36,703 bases of DNA, from positions 1 through 36,703 of the forward strand of contig JAABQQ010000187.1 in NCBI GenBank assembly GCA_011391405.1, read 5' to 3'. The position numbers and the translations under genes were made by a program. The stretch is from Gammaproteobacteria bacterium (GTDB lineage Bacteria > Pseudomonadota > Gammaproteobacteria > Steroidobacterales > Steroidobacteraceae). How positions within the stretch are numbered: position 1 is the first letter of the stretch; each line of letters opens with the position of its first letter. Of the stretch, positions 17,261-26,657 are shown in pieces. Under the pieces are notes generated by a model. It had not been told where the DNA came from. It saw only the letters and a list, made by a program, of their open reading frames with translations, and did not search any database.

Positions 17261-20074
17261 ATGTCCCCACAGTGGCCGACGAGCGATGGCATGACGAAGC
17301 GTGAGCGATTCAGTTCCGGCTGGACCGGCGCCGTTGCCGTCGGCCTGATCGTCTACATTGCGCTCGCCATCGCACTGATCCTGGTCGACGGTCGTGCCTG
17401 GCCGTGGCTCGACGTCTTCAACCTGTATTCCGACTCGGTGGCGAGCATCTGCGTGGCCGTCCTGACAGGGGCTGCCGCGCGAGGCTCGGCAGAGCCGGCC
17501 GCGCGCCGCACCTGGTGGCTGCTCACGGCCGCGCTGGCAACCTACAGCACGGGCAACCTCCTGCATTCGACTTACTGGCTGTACGGGATCGACCCTTTCC
17601 CTTCGATCGGCGACGTGTTCTTCCTGGGCTTCTATCCGCTGGTCCTTGCTGCGGTGCTGACCGTGATCCGCACCGCCGCCGTTCGCGTGCAATGGGTCCG
17701 GCTGGGGCTCGACACGGCGATCCTGATGCTGGGGTTCGGCGCATTTTTCTGGTTCTTCGTCATCTCGCCGACGGCGGACGCCCAACGCGACCCGAACGCG
17801 CTCAAGTACGTGCTGGCGCAGAGCTACATCGCCCTCAACTGCCTCATGCTGCTGGCCTGCGGCGTGTTGCTGATGCACTCGGGCGCCACGCCCATCCGGC
17901 GCCGGGCCCTGATGCTGCTCACGCTCGGCTTCTCGTCGATGTCCGTTGCCGACATCGTCTGGGCCATGTCCAAGGTGGACGGCAGCTACATTCCGGGCAG
18001 CGTCTCGGATGTCATCTACCTCTCCTGCTACATCTGGCTTGCGGCCGCCGCGCGCGAGCAGCTGCGTGGCAGGCCTGGCGCGCGTCGCGCCCCAAGTGCA
18101 TTCAGCGTCGCACTCATCGAGGGGATGCCGTACATCGCCATGATGGTGTCGTTCCTGGTGCTGGTGTACGTCGAGAGCAGCACGGCCGCCAGCCCCGTGA
18201 ACACGATGACCGTCATCATCTTCGTGCTGACCTCGCTGGTCATGGTGCGACAGGGCGTGCTCTCGCGCGACGATGCCCTGCTGCGCGAGCGCCGTGCAGC
18301 CGACATCGTCGAGGCCCGCTATGCGTCCCTGATCAAGAACGCGTCTGACGTGATCATGATCACCAACGCCGAGGGGATGCTGCAATTCGCCTCGCCGGCG
18401 GCCGAGCGTACCTTTGCGACCCACCCGGACGACATGGTGGGACGCAATCTCCTCGACCGCTGGGTCGATGGCGACAAGGAACGGCTGGCTGCATTCCTCG
18501 CTGAGGTGTCGGAGACGTGTGGCCGAGTCGTTGGACCCATCGAGCTGATCGTCGAATCAGGCGAACGGCGCAGTACCCTCGAGTGCGTTGGCAGCAACCT
18601 GATGGATGATCCGGCCATTGCCGGTCTGGCCCTGAACTTCCGCGACGTCACCGAGCGCAAGGCGCTGGAAGAGCAGCTGCGCAAGCTGGCATTCCACGAC
18701 CCGCTGACGCTGCTCGCCAATCGCAGCCTCTTCTGGAACCGGGTCGAGCATGCGCTGACGCTGGCGCATCGGTCGCAGCAGCGAGTCGCTGTCATGTTCC
18801 TCGACCTCGACAACTTCAAGAACGTCAACGACTCACTCGGACACGATGCCGGCGATCGCCTGCTGCAGGCGGCGGCGCAACGGCTGGTCAAGTCGACCCG
18901 GCCGTCCGACACCGTGGCTCGCCTCGGTGGCGACGAGTTCGCAATCCTGCTCGAGGGCATTCGCAGCGACACGGACGTCGAGCGCATCGCCGTGCCGATC
19001 ACCGAGGCGTTCAACCGGCCCCTGCTGGTGGACGGCAGGGAAACCGACGCCACGGCGAGCATCGGTGCGGCCTGCTCGCAACCCGGTGACGACGCCGAGC
19101 AATTGCTGCGCAAGGCCGACATCGCCATGTACAACGCGAAGTCCGCTGGCAAGGCGCGCTGCGTGCTGTTCCAGCCGCACATGCAGGAACAATTGCACGA
19201 CCGCCTGCGACTGGAGCAGGACATCGACCTGGCCTTTGCGCGTAACGAGTTCTTCGTCGAGTTCCAGCCCGTGGTCGACCTGACGAGTCGCGAACTGCTA
19301 GGCGTGGAGGCCCTGGTGCGGTGGAATCACCCGCAGCGCGGCATCGTCATGCCGGGCTCGTTCATTTCGATTGCCGAGGAATCCGGCCGGATCGTCGAAC
19401 TGGGTCGTCGTGTCCTCGTTGACGCGTGCACGCAGATCCGCGCATGGAGCGATTCCGTCGAGGCCGGCACCGGCTTGCGCGTGGCGGTGAACATTTCGGG
19501 TCGCCACCTGCAGCAGGGCGACCTGGTCGCGGACGTGCGCCACGCACTCGAGGTTTCGGGGCTCGACCCCGGCAATCTCGTGATCGAGCTGACCGAGGGC
19601 ACGATCATGCAGAACACCGAGGTCAACCTGGAACGCTTCCGTGAGTTGAAGGCGCTCGGCGTGCGCCTCGCGATCGACGACTTTGGCATGGGTTACTCAT
19701 CGCTCTCGTACCTGCACCGGTTCCCGATCGACATCCTGAAGATCGATCGCGCGTTCGTGAGCCGGCTGACTGAACACGACGGCGGTCCGGAACTGGCCCG
19801 CGCAGTCGTGATGCTCGCGACGACGCTCGGCCTCGAGACGGTCGCTGAGGGCATCGAAAACGAAAGCCAGGTGGCGACCCTGCTGGACCTGGGCTGCGTC
19901 GCGGGCCAGGGATTCCTGTTTGCGAGTTCGAGCCTGCTCGATGTCGTGGCGCAGACACCGTTCATGGCACGCCGAGCCGACCTGCGGGCGGCAGAGCGCG
20001 CTGCACAGGCCGACCTCACCGCGACTGGTCGCTTTCGCGCAGCGGAACTCTGGCCGCGTTCGGCGGCAGGGTGA
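17261..20074 (+). CDS. membrane PAS-GGDEF-EAL cyclic-di-GMP enzyme
   Basis: This 937-residue protein has about eight to ten hydrophobic helices up to residue 330, a PAS domain at roughly 350-465, a GGDEF domain at 475-640 and an EAL domain at 650-910. GGDEF is intact at 556-560, with an inhibitory RxxD site at 547-550 placed five residues before it. EAL is at 683-685, and the downstream DDFG, Lys-Ile-Asp-Arg, Glu-Gly-Ile-Glu and Gly-Gln-Gly motifs are all present. Both c-di-GMP synthesis and breakdown are therefore possible; which dominates cannot be told. The membrane part is a sensory module of unknown signal. The start is either ATG 17261 or ATG 17291; neither has a strong ribosome site. 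Confidence 0.9.
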   Translation: MSPQWPTSDGMTKRERFSSGWTGAVAVGLIVYIALAIALILVDGRAWPWLDVFNLYSDSVASICVAVLTGAAARGSAEPAARRTWWLLTAALATYSTGNLLHSTYWLYGIDPFPSIGDVFFLGFYPLVLAAVLTVIRTAAVRVQWVRLGLDTAILMLGFGAFFWFFVISPTADAQRDPNALKYVLAQSYIALNCLMLLACGVLLMHSGATPIRRRALMLLTLGFSSMSVADIVWAMSKVDGSYIPGSVSDVIYLSCYIWLAAAAREQLRGRPGARRAPSAFSVALIEGMPYIAMMVSFLVLVYVESSTAASPVNTMTVIIFVLTSLVMVRQGVLSRDDALLRERRAADIVEARYASLIKNASDVIMITNAEGMLQFASPAAERTFATHPDDMVGRNLLDRWVDGDKERLAAFLAEVSETCGRVVGPIELIVESGERRSTLECVGSNLMDDPAIAGLALNFRDVTERKALEEQLRKLAFHDPLTLLANRSLFWNRVEHALTLAHRSQQRVAVMFLDLDNFKNVNDSLGHDAGDRLLQAAAQRLVKSTRPSDTVARLGGDEFAILLEGIRSDTDVERIAVPITEAFNRPLLVDGRETDATASIGAACSQPGDDAEQLLRKADIAMYNAKSAGKARCVLFQPHMQEQLHDRLRLEQDIDLAFARNEFFVEFQPVVDLTSRELLGVEALVRWNHPQRGIVMPGSFISIAEESGRIVELGRRVLVDACTQIRAWSDSVEAGTGLRVAVNISGRHLQQGDLVADVRHALEVSGLDPGNLVIELTEGTIMQNTEVNLERFRELKALGVRLAIDDFGMGYSSLSYLHRFPIDILKIDRAFVSRLTEHDGGPELARAVVMLATTLGLETVAEGIENESQVATLLDLGCVAGQGFLFASSSLLDVVAQTPFMARRADLRAAERAAQADLTATGRFRAAELWPRSAAG

Positions 20075-20338
20075 CCTGATCGGCCAGCCCAGCGGCAACG
20101 GGCGGCCGTAAGACGCTGCCGCCGTCGATTGCGCTGGCCGCGGGCTTTGAGCGGTGCCGTCATCAGACTGAAAATCTTAGTTTATTCATCAAGTTAGCAA
20201 CGCAAGGCGTGCCATCGAACGGCAGCGCTCCGCCCTCTCCTTCTCACACCGCCGCGTATCCGCTAGCCTTGGCCGCAGAAGAGGCCTCGACGCCGACCTG
20301 CCCGCTCCACAGGACATTGGACGCACCAGGGCAAAAAC

Positions 20339-22141
20339 TTGGCTCAAACCGCAGATGTTTTCCTCAGCTATTCGCGCGAAGACAAGGCGCGGGTACTCGA
20401 GTTCGCTGGCGCACTGCGGGCCGCCGGCGTGAATATCTGGATCGACCAGGGCGGCATCGACGGAGCAGCGCTCTGGGGCGAGTCCATCGTGCGCGCGCTC
20501 GAGGGGGCCAAAGTGCTGCTGCTGATGGTCTCGCCGTCAGCCGTCAGCTCCCACAACGTGGCGAAAGAAGTGATGCTGACGAGCGAACGCAAGGGAAACA
20601 TCCTGCCCGTTCACCTCGAACCGACCACGATTCCACTCAGCCTCAAGTACCCGCTCGCCGGCATCCAGCACATCGAGTTCTACCACGGCGATCCAGATGA
20701 AAACCTGCAGGCGGTCCTGCGCTCGCTGGCTGGCCTCGGCGTCACCATCGCGCGCCCGCAGCCTGCTGCGCGCGTCGACGCGGAAACACGACCTGCCGCT
20801 GCCGCGCATGCGGCCGAATCCCTCCCGGAGCGCGGGGCGGTGGCCGTGCTGCCGTTCGACAACATCAGCCCCGATCCCGAGACCGACTACTTCAGCGACG
20901 GGCTGACCGAGGAACTGATCGCGCGGCTGTCGCTCGTGAGCGAGATCAACCTGATTTCGCGCTGGGCCTCGATGCAGTACAAGGGTCGCGGCCAGGACGT
21001 GCTCGCGATCGGCAATGCGCTTGGCGCACGCTACATCGTCGGTGGCGGCGTCCGCCGGTTCCAGGATTCGGTGCGCATCACCGTGCAGCTCGTCGACGTC
21101 GTAACCAACCTGCAGCTCTGGGGCAACACCTACAAGGGCAAGCTCGACGACATCTTCGACATCCAGGAGCAAGTCGCCCAACAGATCGTCGAGGCACTGA
21201 AGCTCAAGCTCACTTTCTCGGAACGACTGTCGCTGACCAAGCGGCAGACCCTCAATGCGGAAGCGTACGACCTTTACCTGCGTGGCCAGGACCAGCTCTA
21301 CCGGCTGACCAAACGCAGCGTCGAATACGCGATCCAGCTGTTCGAGAAGGCCATCGAACTCGACTCGCGTTACGCGTCCGCGTATGCCGGTTGCTCCAGC
21401 GCCTACGGCCAGATGTACCAGCTGATCGCGCGCGAGGAGCGTTATCGCGAACTGGCACAGGAACTCAGCTTCAAGGCGCTGATGTACGACAACAACCTGT
21501 CGGAAGCGTACCGGGCGATGGGACTGTCCTATTTCCTCTGGGGCAAGCTGAACGAGGCCACCGCCTCGTGCACCAAGGCGATCGAAATCGATCCCGACGA
21601 CTTCATCGCGCACTGGACGCTCGGGCGTATCTACTTCACCGAGGGTAAGCTCGAACAGGCGCTCGAGCTCTTCCGGCGCGTGGCTGAGATCAAGCCGAGC
21701 TTCTATGCGGGCCACCTCGACGTGGCGCAAACATGCACCGGCCTCGGGCGGGACGAGGAAGCGGCATCGGTCTATCGACGCCTGCTCGAGATCATGCCGA
21801 ATTACCTGCTGCAGAATCCCGACGATGCACGCGCACGGTTGATCTATGCGAGCAAGCTCGGCTGGGCCGGCCGCAAGGAAGAAGCGATCCGCGAGGGCAC
21901 CAAAGCGCTTGTGCTCAGTCCGGGCGATCCGGTCATGCTCTACAACGCTGCGTGCATGTACGTCGGTCTTGGCGAGTCGATTCGAGCCATCGACGCGCTG
22001 CACCAGGCCGTCGAGGCGGGTTATACCAATTTCGGCTGGATGCAGAACGACCCGGACCTGGTCTCCCTGCGCGACGACCCCGCCTTCATCGAAATGCTGC
22101 GTGACTTGAGCAGTCGCCCGACTTCGCCGTCGGCCAGCTAG
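20339..22141 (+). CDS. TIR-TolB-like-TPR protein
   Basis: This 600-residue protein starts at a TTG (20339) that gives a TIR domain its proper N-terminus. Residues 5-135 are the TIR domain: Asp-Val-Phe-Leu-Ser-Tyr-Ser, Trp-Ile-Asp, and Leu-Trp-Gly-Glu48, the glutamate that aligns with the NADase residue of catalytic TIR domains. Residues about 165-290 are a TolB-like/FlgO-type domain beginning Ala-Val-Leu-Pro-Phe-Asp-Asn and containing Ser-Asp-Gly-Leu-Thr-Glu-Glu. Residues 300-590 are TPR repeats, for example Ala-Ile-Gln-Leu-Phe-Glu-Lys-Ala-Ile-Glu-Leu-Asp. No transmembrane segment is obvious. Similar architectures are common in Gammaproteobacteria, often beside adenylate cyclase or winged-helix versions; their job is unproven. 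Confidence 0.87.
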   Translation: MAQTADVFLSYSREDKARVLEFAGALRAAGVNIWIDQGGIDGAALWGESIVRALEGAKVLLLMVSPSAVSSHNVAKEVMLTSERKGNILPVHLEPTTIPLSLKYPLAGIQHIEFYHGDPDENLQAVLRSLAGLGVTIARPQPAARVDAETRPAAAAHAAESLPERGAVAVLPFDNISPDPETDYFSDGLTEELIARLSLVSEINLISRWASMQYKGRGQDVLAIGNALGARYIVGGGVRRFQDSVRITVQLVDVVTNLQLWGNTYKGKLDDIFDIQEQVAQQIVEALKLKLTFSERLSLTKRQTLNAEAYDLYLRGQDQLYRLTKRSVEYAIQLFEKAIELDSRYASAYAGCSSAYGQMYQLIAREERYRELAQELSFKALMYDNNLSEAYRAMGLSYFLWGKLNEATASCTKAIEIDPDDFIAHWTLGRIYFTEGKLEQALELFRRVAEIKPSFYAGHLDVAQTCTGLGRDEEAASVYRRLLEIMPNYLLQNPDDARARLIYASKLGWAGRKEEAIREGTKALVLSPGDPVMLYNAACMYVGLGESIRAIDALHQAVEAGYTNFGWMQNDPDLVSLRDDPAFIEMLRDLSSRPTSPSAS

Positions 22142-22178
22142 CCAGCTCGAGCAGACTCACGCAGCTGGGAAGTGGCGA

Positions 22179-22607
22179 TCAATCGTCGTTGTTCTCATGG
22201 CCGTGGCCCTTGCCCTTGCCTTGTCCGTGTTTCGAACCGTGATCATCGCTCGCGCCGCGAGTGTAATGCTCCTGATTCGCGTAACGCGGCACGTACTGGG
22301 CCTGGTACCAGTCCTCGCGCACGAAATAGACCGGCTGACCACAGGCGCCATACTTGCCGCAATGTTTGCTCCAATGCTTCTCGTGGCCCGGTGGCACGCG
22401 CAGGTAGACCGGCTGCAACCGAACTACCGCAGGCGTACGCTGGACCCAGATCGGCTCGGCGTAGATCACAGCCGGTCGCGGGAAGTCGCCAATGTTGATC
22501 TGCCCGTACAAGCCGGGTTGGCTGATCCCGATCGAGGCGCTGACGTCAGCGCCGAGGGCAGGAACAGCGACACCTGATGCGATGAGGGCGACAAGCAAGC
22601 GTTTCAC
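22179..22607 (-). CDS. small exported protein with His/Gly/Lys-rich tail
   Basis: The 142-residue protein has a clear signal peptide (Met-Lys-Arg-Leu then a hydrophobic run ending Ala-Leu-Gly-Ala). The mature part contains Tyr-Ala-Glu-Pro-Ile-Trp and Pro-Val-Tyr-Leu-Arg-Val-Pro-Pro-Gly-His, a conserved-looking pair of segments also found in many short proteobacterial exported proteins of unknown role. Two cysteines (in His-Cys-Gly-Lys-Tyr-Gly-Ala-Cys) could form a disulfide. The last 25 residues are rich in His, Gly, Lys and Asp, suggesting metal binding or disorder. It lies convergent with the TIR gene and divergent from the next gene. Confidence 0.7.
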   Translation of the reverse strand: MKRLLVALIASGVAVPALGADVSASIGISQPGLYGQINIGDFPRPAVIYAEPIWVQRTPAVVRLQPVYLRVPPGHEKHWSKHCGKYGACGQPVYFVREDWYQAQYVPRYANQEHYTRGASDDHGSKHGQGKGKGHGHENNDD

Positions 22608-22898
22608 GGATGTTCACTCCTGATGCGGTCGTACTGAGCCTGGATGGCCCGACGCCCGGACTTTCGTGTCCATCGCATACTAGAGATGGCCCGCGACAAG
22701 TCAGCAGAATCCCTGCCGGACTGTGAACAGGTGCACAGCCTTGACCCGTGTCGACGTCAGGTCAGCGTCGTAGCGACGCACCGACTGTGTCTTACCGTAC
22801 AGATGGATCGGACTGCGGGGCATACCCTGACACCACGGGCTCAGTACAACCCGCCAGCACTACCGACAAATCGGTCGGACCCATTGCGGAGACATGAG

Positions 22899-23699
22899 AT
22901 GAAGACCAGCCCCCTGACTCGACTTGGATTGACAGTCGCGATGAGCGCAGCGCTCGCGACGATGAGTTTCGCCAGCCACGCCCAACACGGACAGGACGTG
23001 TCGGCCCCGCACAAGGCCGAGGCACAGCAGGACAAACAAGACAAGCAGGAGCAGAAGGACGAGAAGAAAGAGGCGAAGGAAAAGCAGAAGCATCGCCTCT
23101 CGCAACAGGAGCAACAGGAACGTATTCGCCAGCAGAAGAAGCTCATCGCGGAGTACAACCAGCGTATCGCGCAACAGCAGGCGATCGCGCTGCGCAACGC
23201 GCAGCAGCTGGAACAGCAGAAACGACTGGCCCACTACCGCTACCAGCAGTCGTACTACGAGCAACTGCGCCAGCAGCAAGCGCGCCTCGAGCAAGACCGC
23301 TACGACTACGACAACGATCCGTTCTACTACACGCCTCCGACTTACCAGTACCGTCGGGGCGACAACAATTACCAGACCAATCAGTACGGCGCCGACCAGC
23401 TCCGACAGGCCTCGAACACCGGGTACCAGAAAGGCTACCAGGCCGGGCGCGCGGACAAGCAGGACAACTGGCGCTTCGACTACCGGGGTTCCTTCGCCTA
23501 CCAGGACGCCAACTATGGCTTTGACGGCCGCTATGTGCGGCAGGACGACTACAACTACTACTTCCGCGAAGGTTTCCAGCGGGGCTATGAGGATGGCTAC
23601 TACGGGCGCCGCACCTATGGCACCAATGTCAACGGTTCGGATTCGCTGCTCGGCACGGTGCTCAACATGATCCTCAACCTGCAGCCGCTGCAGCAGTAG
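22899..23699 (+). CDS. exported Gln/Lys/Glu- and Tyr-rich protein
   Basis: The 266-residue protein begins with a signal peptide ending near Ala-Ser-His-Ala. Residues about 40-150 are almost entirely Gln, Lys, Glu, Asp, Ala and Arg, a likely charged coiled coil. The C-terminal half is rich in Tyr, Asp, Asn, Gly and Arg, with repeated Gly-Tyr-x-x-Gly-Tyr motifs (Gly-Tyr-Gln-Lys-Gly-Tyr-Gln-Ala-Gly-Arg and Gly-Phe-Gln-Arg-Gly-Tyr-Glu-Asp-Gly-Tyr). The last about 25 residues are mildly hydrophobic. I do not recognise a family with a known function; an envelope structural role is a guess. The ATG at 22899 is chosen for the signal peptide and the GGAG before it. The 291-base gap upstream holds nothing I can name. 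Confidence 0.72.
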   Translation: MKTSPLTRLGLTVAMSAALATMSFASHAQHGQDVSAPHKAEAQQDKQDKQEQKDEKKEAKEKQKHRLSQQEQQERIRQQKKLIAEYNQRIAQQQAIALRNAQQLEQQKRLAHYRYQQSYYEQLRQQQARLEQDRYDYDNDPFYYTPPTYQYRRGDNNYQTNQYGADQLRQASNTGYQKGYQAGRADKQDNWRFDYRGSFAYQDANYGFDGRYVRQDDYNYYFREGFQRGYEDGYYGRRTYGTNVNGSDSLLGTVLNMILNLQPLQQ

Positions 23700-23711
23700 A
23701 GTCTGTCCGGG

Positions 23712-25493
23712 TCATTTACGATACACGGGGTAAAGACCGTAGCGCTCGTCCCAGGAAGGATGGCGGCGGTAGAAAAATTCGAGGCGCGCGTCCGGGTTGC
23801 CCGCGAATGCAGCATCCTCGCGCAACCGCCGCTCGAACTCCGCCTTGAGCGCCGGGTCCTGTGACAGCATCTGTCGCGCCACGGCCTCGGTGACGTAGTT
23901 TTCCATGTACTCCTTGCGTTCGAAGGCCGCACTGAAGTAGCCCCACGACACGAATGAATCGGGAGCCTGCGGCTCCAGCAGCGACATGACCAGTCGCGCC
24001 TTCGGCTGCGCAATCGGCACGAACAGCGCACCGGGGCCGATGTCGCGCTTTTCATCTCGCCAGGCGCCGTCGACCGTCATGAGTGATCGCCCCTCGAAGG
24101 TCTCCGCTGCAGTCGTCGTCTGGTCGGCGCGGAACGTCTGCACAACGCTGGCCGGCTGTGGCGCGATGACATGCTGGAACTCGACTCCGTGCAGCGCCAG
24201 CTTTTCCGACATCCACGCGGCGTGCGCGCCCGGCACGAAATAACCGGTGGCCGGCGCCGTCACGGTCAGCGCTGGCTGCACCTCATACCGCAACGGCAGC
24301 CGCCAGACCGTGGGCCTGGTGGAGTCGTAGCGTATCCAGGGCTGACCCGAGACCGAGGAAGGCTCCCGCGTGTACTCATACCCGCGCAGCTCGACGGTCC
24401 GCACGGCGTCCGTATTCCTGAAGCTCAACGCAACCGGCTTGCCACCGAGCAGTCGTGCACGCTCATCGGCAGCGCGTGCCGCCCCGAGCCACTTCGCGCC
24501 GTCGCGCGCAGTGAGTTCAACCATGGCATGAATGGTCTCGCGCGTGGCGGCGACGCGTCGCGGATACTCCTGCCACGAGTGCGTCTCGACCAGGGCGCCG
24601 AAGCGGTTGCGGGTGGCCCAATAGCTGAGACTGAAGCGGGGTGAGCGCACGTCCGCGGCCAGACCGGATTGCGGATCGTCGGCGCCGACGAACTCGGGAT
24701 AGAACGGCAGCGCATGAAAGCCCTTGCGTTGCAGCCGGGCCAGCACCTCGTCGCGCAGCGCATGTCCCGTGTGGCCCAGTTCGAGGTCCCAGCCGTCCCC
24801 AGGCTCGACTTCGACCGACAGGTCCTCGCGCAGCTCCGCACCGTCCGTGACGTGCAGGTCCGCGTACAGAATCGGGTCCCAGGCGTTCAGGAGTCCGAGC
24901 AGGGCGCGCATCTCCGGCGCATCGGCCTTGGTGTAGTCACGGTTGAGATTCAGGTTCTGCGCCGTCACGCGCCACCCCATCTCCACCGGACCGCGCTGGT
25001 TGGGCCGGTTCCATGCCCCGAACCTCTCGTGGCCATCGACGTTGAATACCGGCACGAACAGCACGGTCGCCCGCATCAGTGCGCCACGATTTTCGCGCCC
25101 TTCGAGCAGTTCGCGCAGCGCGATGAAACCCGCATCCTTGCCGTCGATCTCGCCCGCATGAATGCCGCCCTGGAAAAGCACGACCGGTCGCTGGTGCGCA
25201 CGGACGGACTCCGGGTCGAGGACGCCATCGTCCGACACGGCGACAGCCAGCAACGGGCGGTCCTCGGGTGAACGCCCGAACTCGAAGCATCGCGCCTTGT
25301 CGGGCCAACGCGCGGCAAAAGCGGCGCACAACTTTTCCACTTCGTCGTAGCGACCGGTGCGAGTGAATGCGGATCGCTCGGCGATGGTCGTGAGCTCACT
25401 GGGGCTCGCTGCGGAGGCGGCGGACAGGTGCACGGCAGTGAAAACGAGAAGCAGGCCGGCACGCAGCCGGCAGGGGTTGGTGTAATTCATCAT
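23712..25493 (-). CDS. exported M14 zinc carboxypeptidase
   Basis: The 593-residue protein has a signal peptide of about 29 residues. The zinc site of M14 carboxypeptidases is present: His112 and Glu115 in Gly-Ile-His-Ala-Gly-Glu, His214 in Ala-Asp-Leu-His. Arg185 in Leu-Asn-Leu-Asn-Arg-Asp is a substrate-carboxylate contact, and Glu303 in Val-Glu-Thr-His-Ser is the likely catalytic base. After about residue 330 a long beta-rich region of unclear role follows; exported bacterial M14 proteins of about 600 residues often have this layout. Two adjacent ATG codons (25493, 25490) are possible starts. It lies 45 bases after the second SCO gene on the same strand and could be the tail of that operon, but its function looks unrelated. 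Confidence 0.85.
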   Translation of the reverse strand: MMNYTNPCRLRAGLLLVFTAVHLSAASAASPSELTTIAERSAFTRTGRYDEVEKLCAAFAARWPDKARCFEFGRSPEDRPLLAVAVSDDGVLDPESVRAHQRPVVLFQGGIHAGEIDGKDAGFIALRELLEGRENRGALMRATVLFVPVFNVDGHERFGAWNRPNQRGPVEMGWRVTAQNLNLNRDYTKADAPEMRALLGLLNAWDPILYADLHVTDGAELREDLSVEVEPGDGWDLELGHTGHALRDEVLARLQRKGFHALPFYPEFVGADDPQSGLAADVRSPRFSLSYWATRNRFGALVETHSWQEYPRRVAATRETIHAMVELTARDGAKWLGAARAADERARLLGGKPVALSFRNTDAVRTVELRGYEYTREPSSVSGQPWIRYDSTRPTVWRLPLRYEVQPALTVTAPATGYFVPGAHAAWMSEKLALHGVEFQHVIAPQPASVVQTFRADQTTTAAETFEGRSLMTVDGAWRDEKRDIGPGALFVPIAQPKARLVMSLLEPQAPDSFVSWGYFSAAFERKEYMENYVTEAVARQMLSQDPALKAEFERRLREDAAFAGNPDARLEFFYRRHPSWDERYGLYPVYRK

Positions 25494-25538
25494 GAAGAGC
25501 CTAATCGTACGGTCGCAGGAATGCGCGGCCCGGAGCGG

Positions 25539-26171
25539 TCAGTTCGCCGTGCCGCGCGCCACGAGCACGCGATAGTCACGCGCGATGACTGCCGCATCGT
25601 GCGGCGCGCCCGATGTCGCGACCAGCCTGCCGTCGGGACCAATCAGGAACAGTCTGGACGTGTGGTCCATCGTGTACCCGCCGCCTGCCAGGGGCACACG
25701 CGCATACGCGGCGCCGAGCGCGCTGGCCAATCGGGCAAGACTGGCCTCGTCGCCCGTCACTGCGTGGAAAGCGGGGTCGAAATGACGTACGTAGGGCGCC
25801 AGCCTCGTTGGATCGTCCCGCGACGGGTCTACCGTCACGAGCAGCACGTCAGGGCGCAGTTCGGTCGGCAGGTCGCGCAACGTGCTTCGCACGGTGGCGA
25901 GCGTGGCCAGCGTCGTCGGACAGATGTCGGGGCACGAGGCGAAGCCGAAGAACACATACGTCCAGCGGCCCTGCAAGCGTCGTGCATCGAACGGGGCGCC
26001 GGATTCGTCGACAAACGCCAAGTCGGGCAGCGGCAAGCCGTCGGGCAACCAAACCGCGCGCTCGAGCACAGGCGGCGCAGGGCGGTCGGGCATCAATGCG
26101 CGCGCGCCGAGCAGCGCCGCGAGGAACGCCGCTGTCGCCAGCAGCAGGGTGCGGAGCAGGTGGGGATTCAC
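25539..26171 (-). CDS. SCO1/SenC copper chaperone (CPDICP type)
   Basis: This 210-residue protein has one N-terminal hydrophobic helix (about residues 8-24) that anchors a thioredoxin-like domain in the periplasm. The copper/redox site is complete: Cys80-Pro-Asp-Ile-Cys84-Pro and His170 in Tyr-Thr-Met-Asp-His. Such proteins deliver copper to the CuA centre of subunit II or keep its cysteines reduced. The gene starts at a GTG (26171), 90 bases after the hemerythrin gene, and is the second SCO protein of this locus. Unlike the first, it has the classic CPxxCP motif, so it is the better candidate for CuA assembly. Confidence 0.9.
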   Translation of the reverse strand: MNPHLLRTLLLATAAFLAALLGARALMPDRPAPPVLERAVWLPDGLPLPDLAFVDESGAPFDARRLQGRWTYVFFGFASCPDICPTTLATLATVRSTLRDLPTELRPDVLLVTVDPSRDDPTRLAPYVRHFDPAFHAVTGDEASLARLASALGAAYARVPLAGGGYTMDHTSRLFLIGPDGRLVATSGAPHDAAVIARDYRVLVARGTAN

Positions 26172-26261
26172 GGCCGATGGACCGGGCAGATCACCCTGGC
26201 CGGGTTCGCGCGCACTGCGGCGGCAGCGGAATTCCTCATGGCGACCTCGCAGCGTCTCGCG

Positions 26262-26657
26262 CTAATCCAGCAGGAACCTGTGCAGCCGCGCGTCGTAGGT
26301 CTTGAAATGGTCACCGAACCAGCTGGCCAGGCGGTTCGAGAGCGCCTGGTCGTCAAGCACCCCATGCACGCTGTACTCATCCATGATGTCGCGGATATCG
26401 TCGAGCAACCGCTCGTGATCCGCCTTGTGCAGGCTGAACTCCGTGTACTTGCGCGACCGCATGTCCTTTTCTTCAAGAGCAAAATGCGCCGAGATGCTGG
26501 AGTGGATTTCGCCGAGGAATTCCTCGATGCGCTCGGAGGAGCGGTCCGCCTCCAGGGCGGCATGCACCTCGTTGATGAGGCCGATCAACAGCTGATGTTC
26601 ATGATCGACTTCGGCGATGCCGATGCGGAAATCGTCACGCCATTGGAGCAGGGTCAT
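26262..26657 (-). CDS. bacteriohemerythrin
   Basis: This 131-residue single-domain hemerythrin shows every di-iron ligand of the family: His21 (Val-Asp-His-Glu-His), His58 and Glu62, His77 and His81 (His-Lys-Ala-Asp-His), His117 and Asp122. It should bind O2 reversibly, and proteins of this fold also bind NO. It has no signal peptide and is cytosolic. Its ATG overlaps the stop of the cytochrome b fusion gene (ATGA on the minus strand), so it is translationally coupled to that redox protein. Storage or delivery of O2 or NO to the membrane complex, or sensing, are all possible. Confidence 0.92.
   Translation of the reverse strand: MTLLQWRDDFRIGIAEVDHEHQLLIGLINEVHAALEADRSSERIEEFLGEIHSSISAHFALEEKDMRSRKYTEFSLHKADHERLLDDIRDIMDEYSVHGVLDDQALSNRLASWFGDHFKTYDARLHRFLLD

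Noticed and set aside
17213..18424. A 403-codon minus-strand frame opposite the start of the GGDEF/EAL gene.
   Set aside because: It has the composition of a GC-rich shadow frame, and the plus-strand frame encodes convincing membrane helices and a PAS domain.
22142..22178. CCAGCT and AGCTGG inverted repeat between the convergent TIR and exported-protein genes, considered as a terminator.
   Set aside because: The six-base arms are 15 bases apart and no T run follows on either strand, so it is too weak to call.
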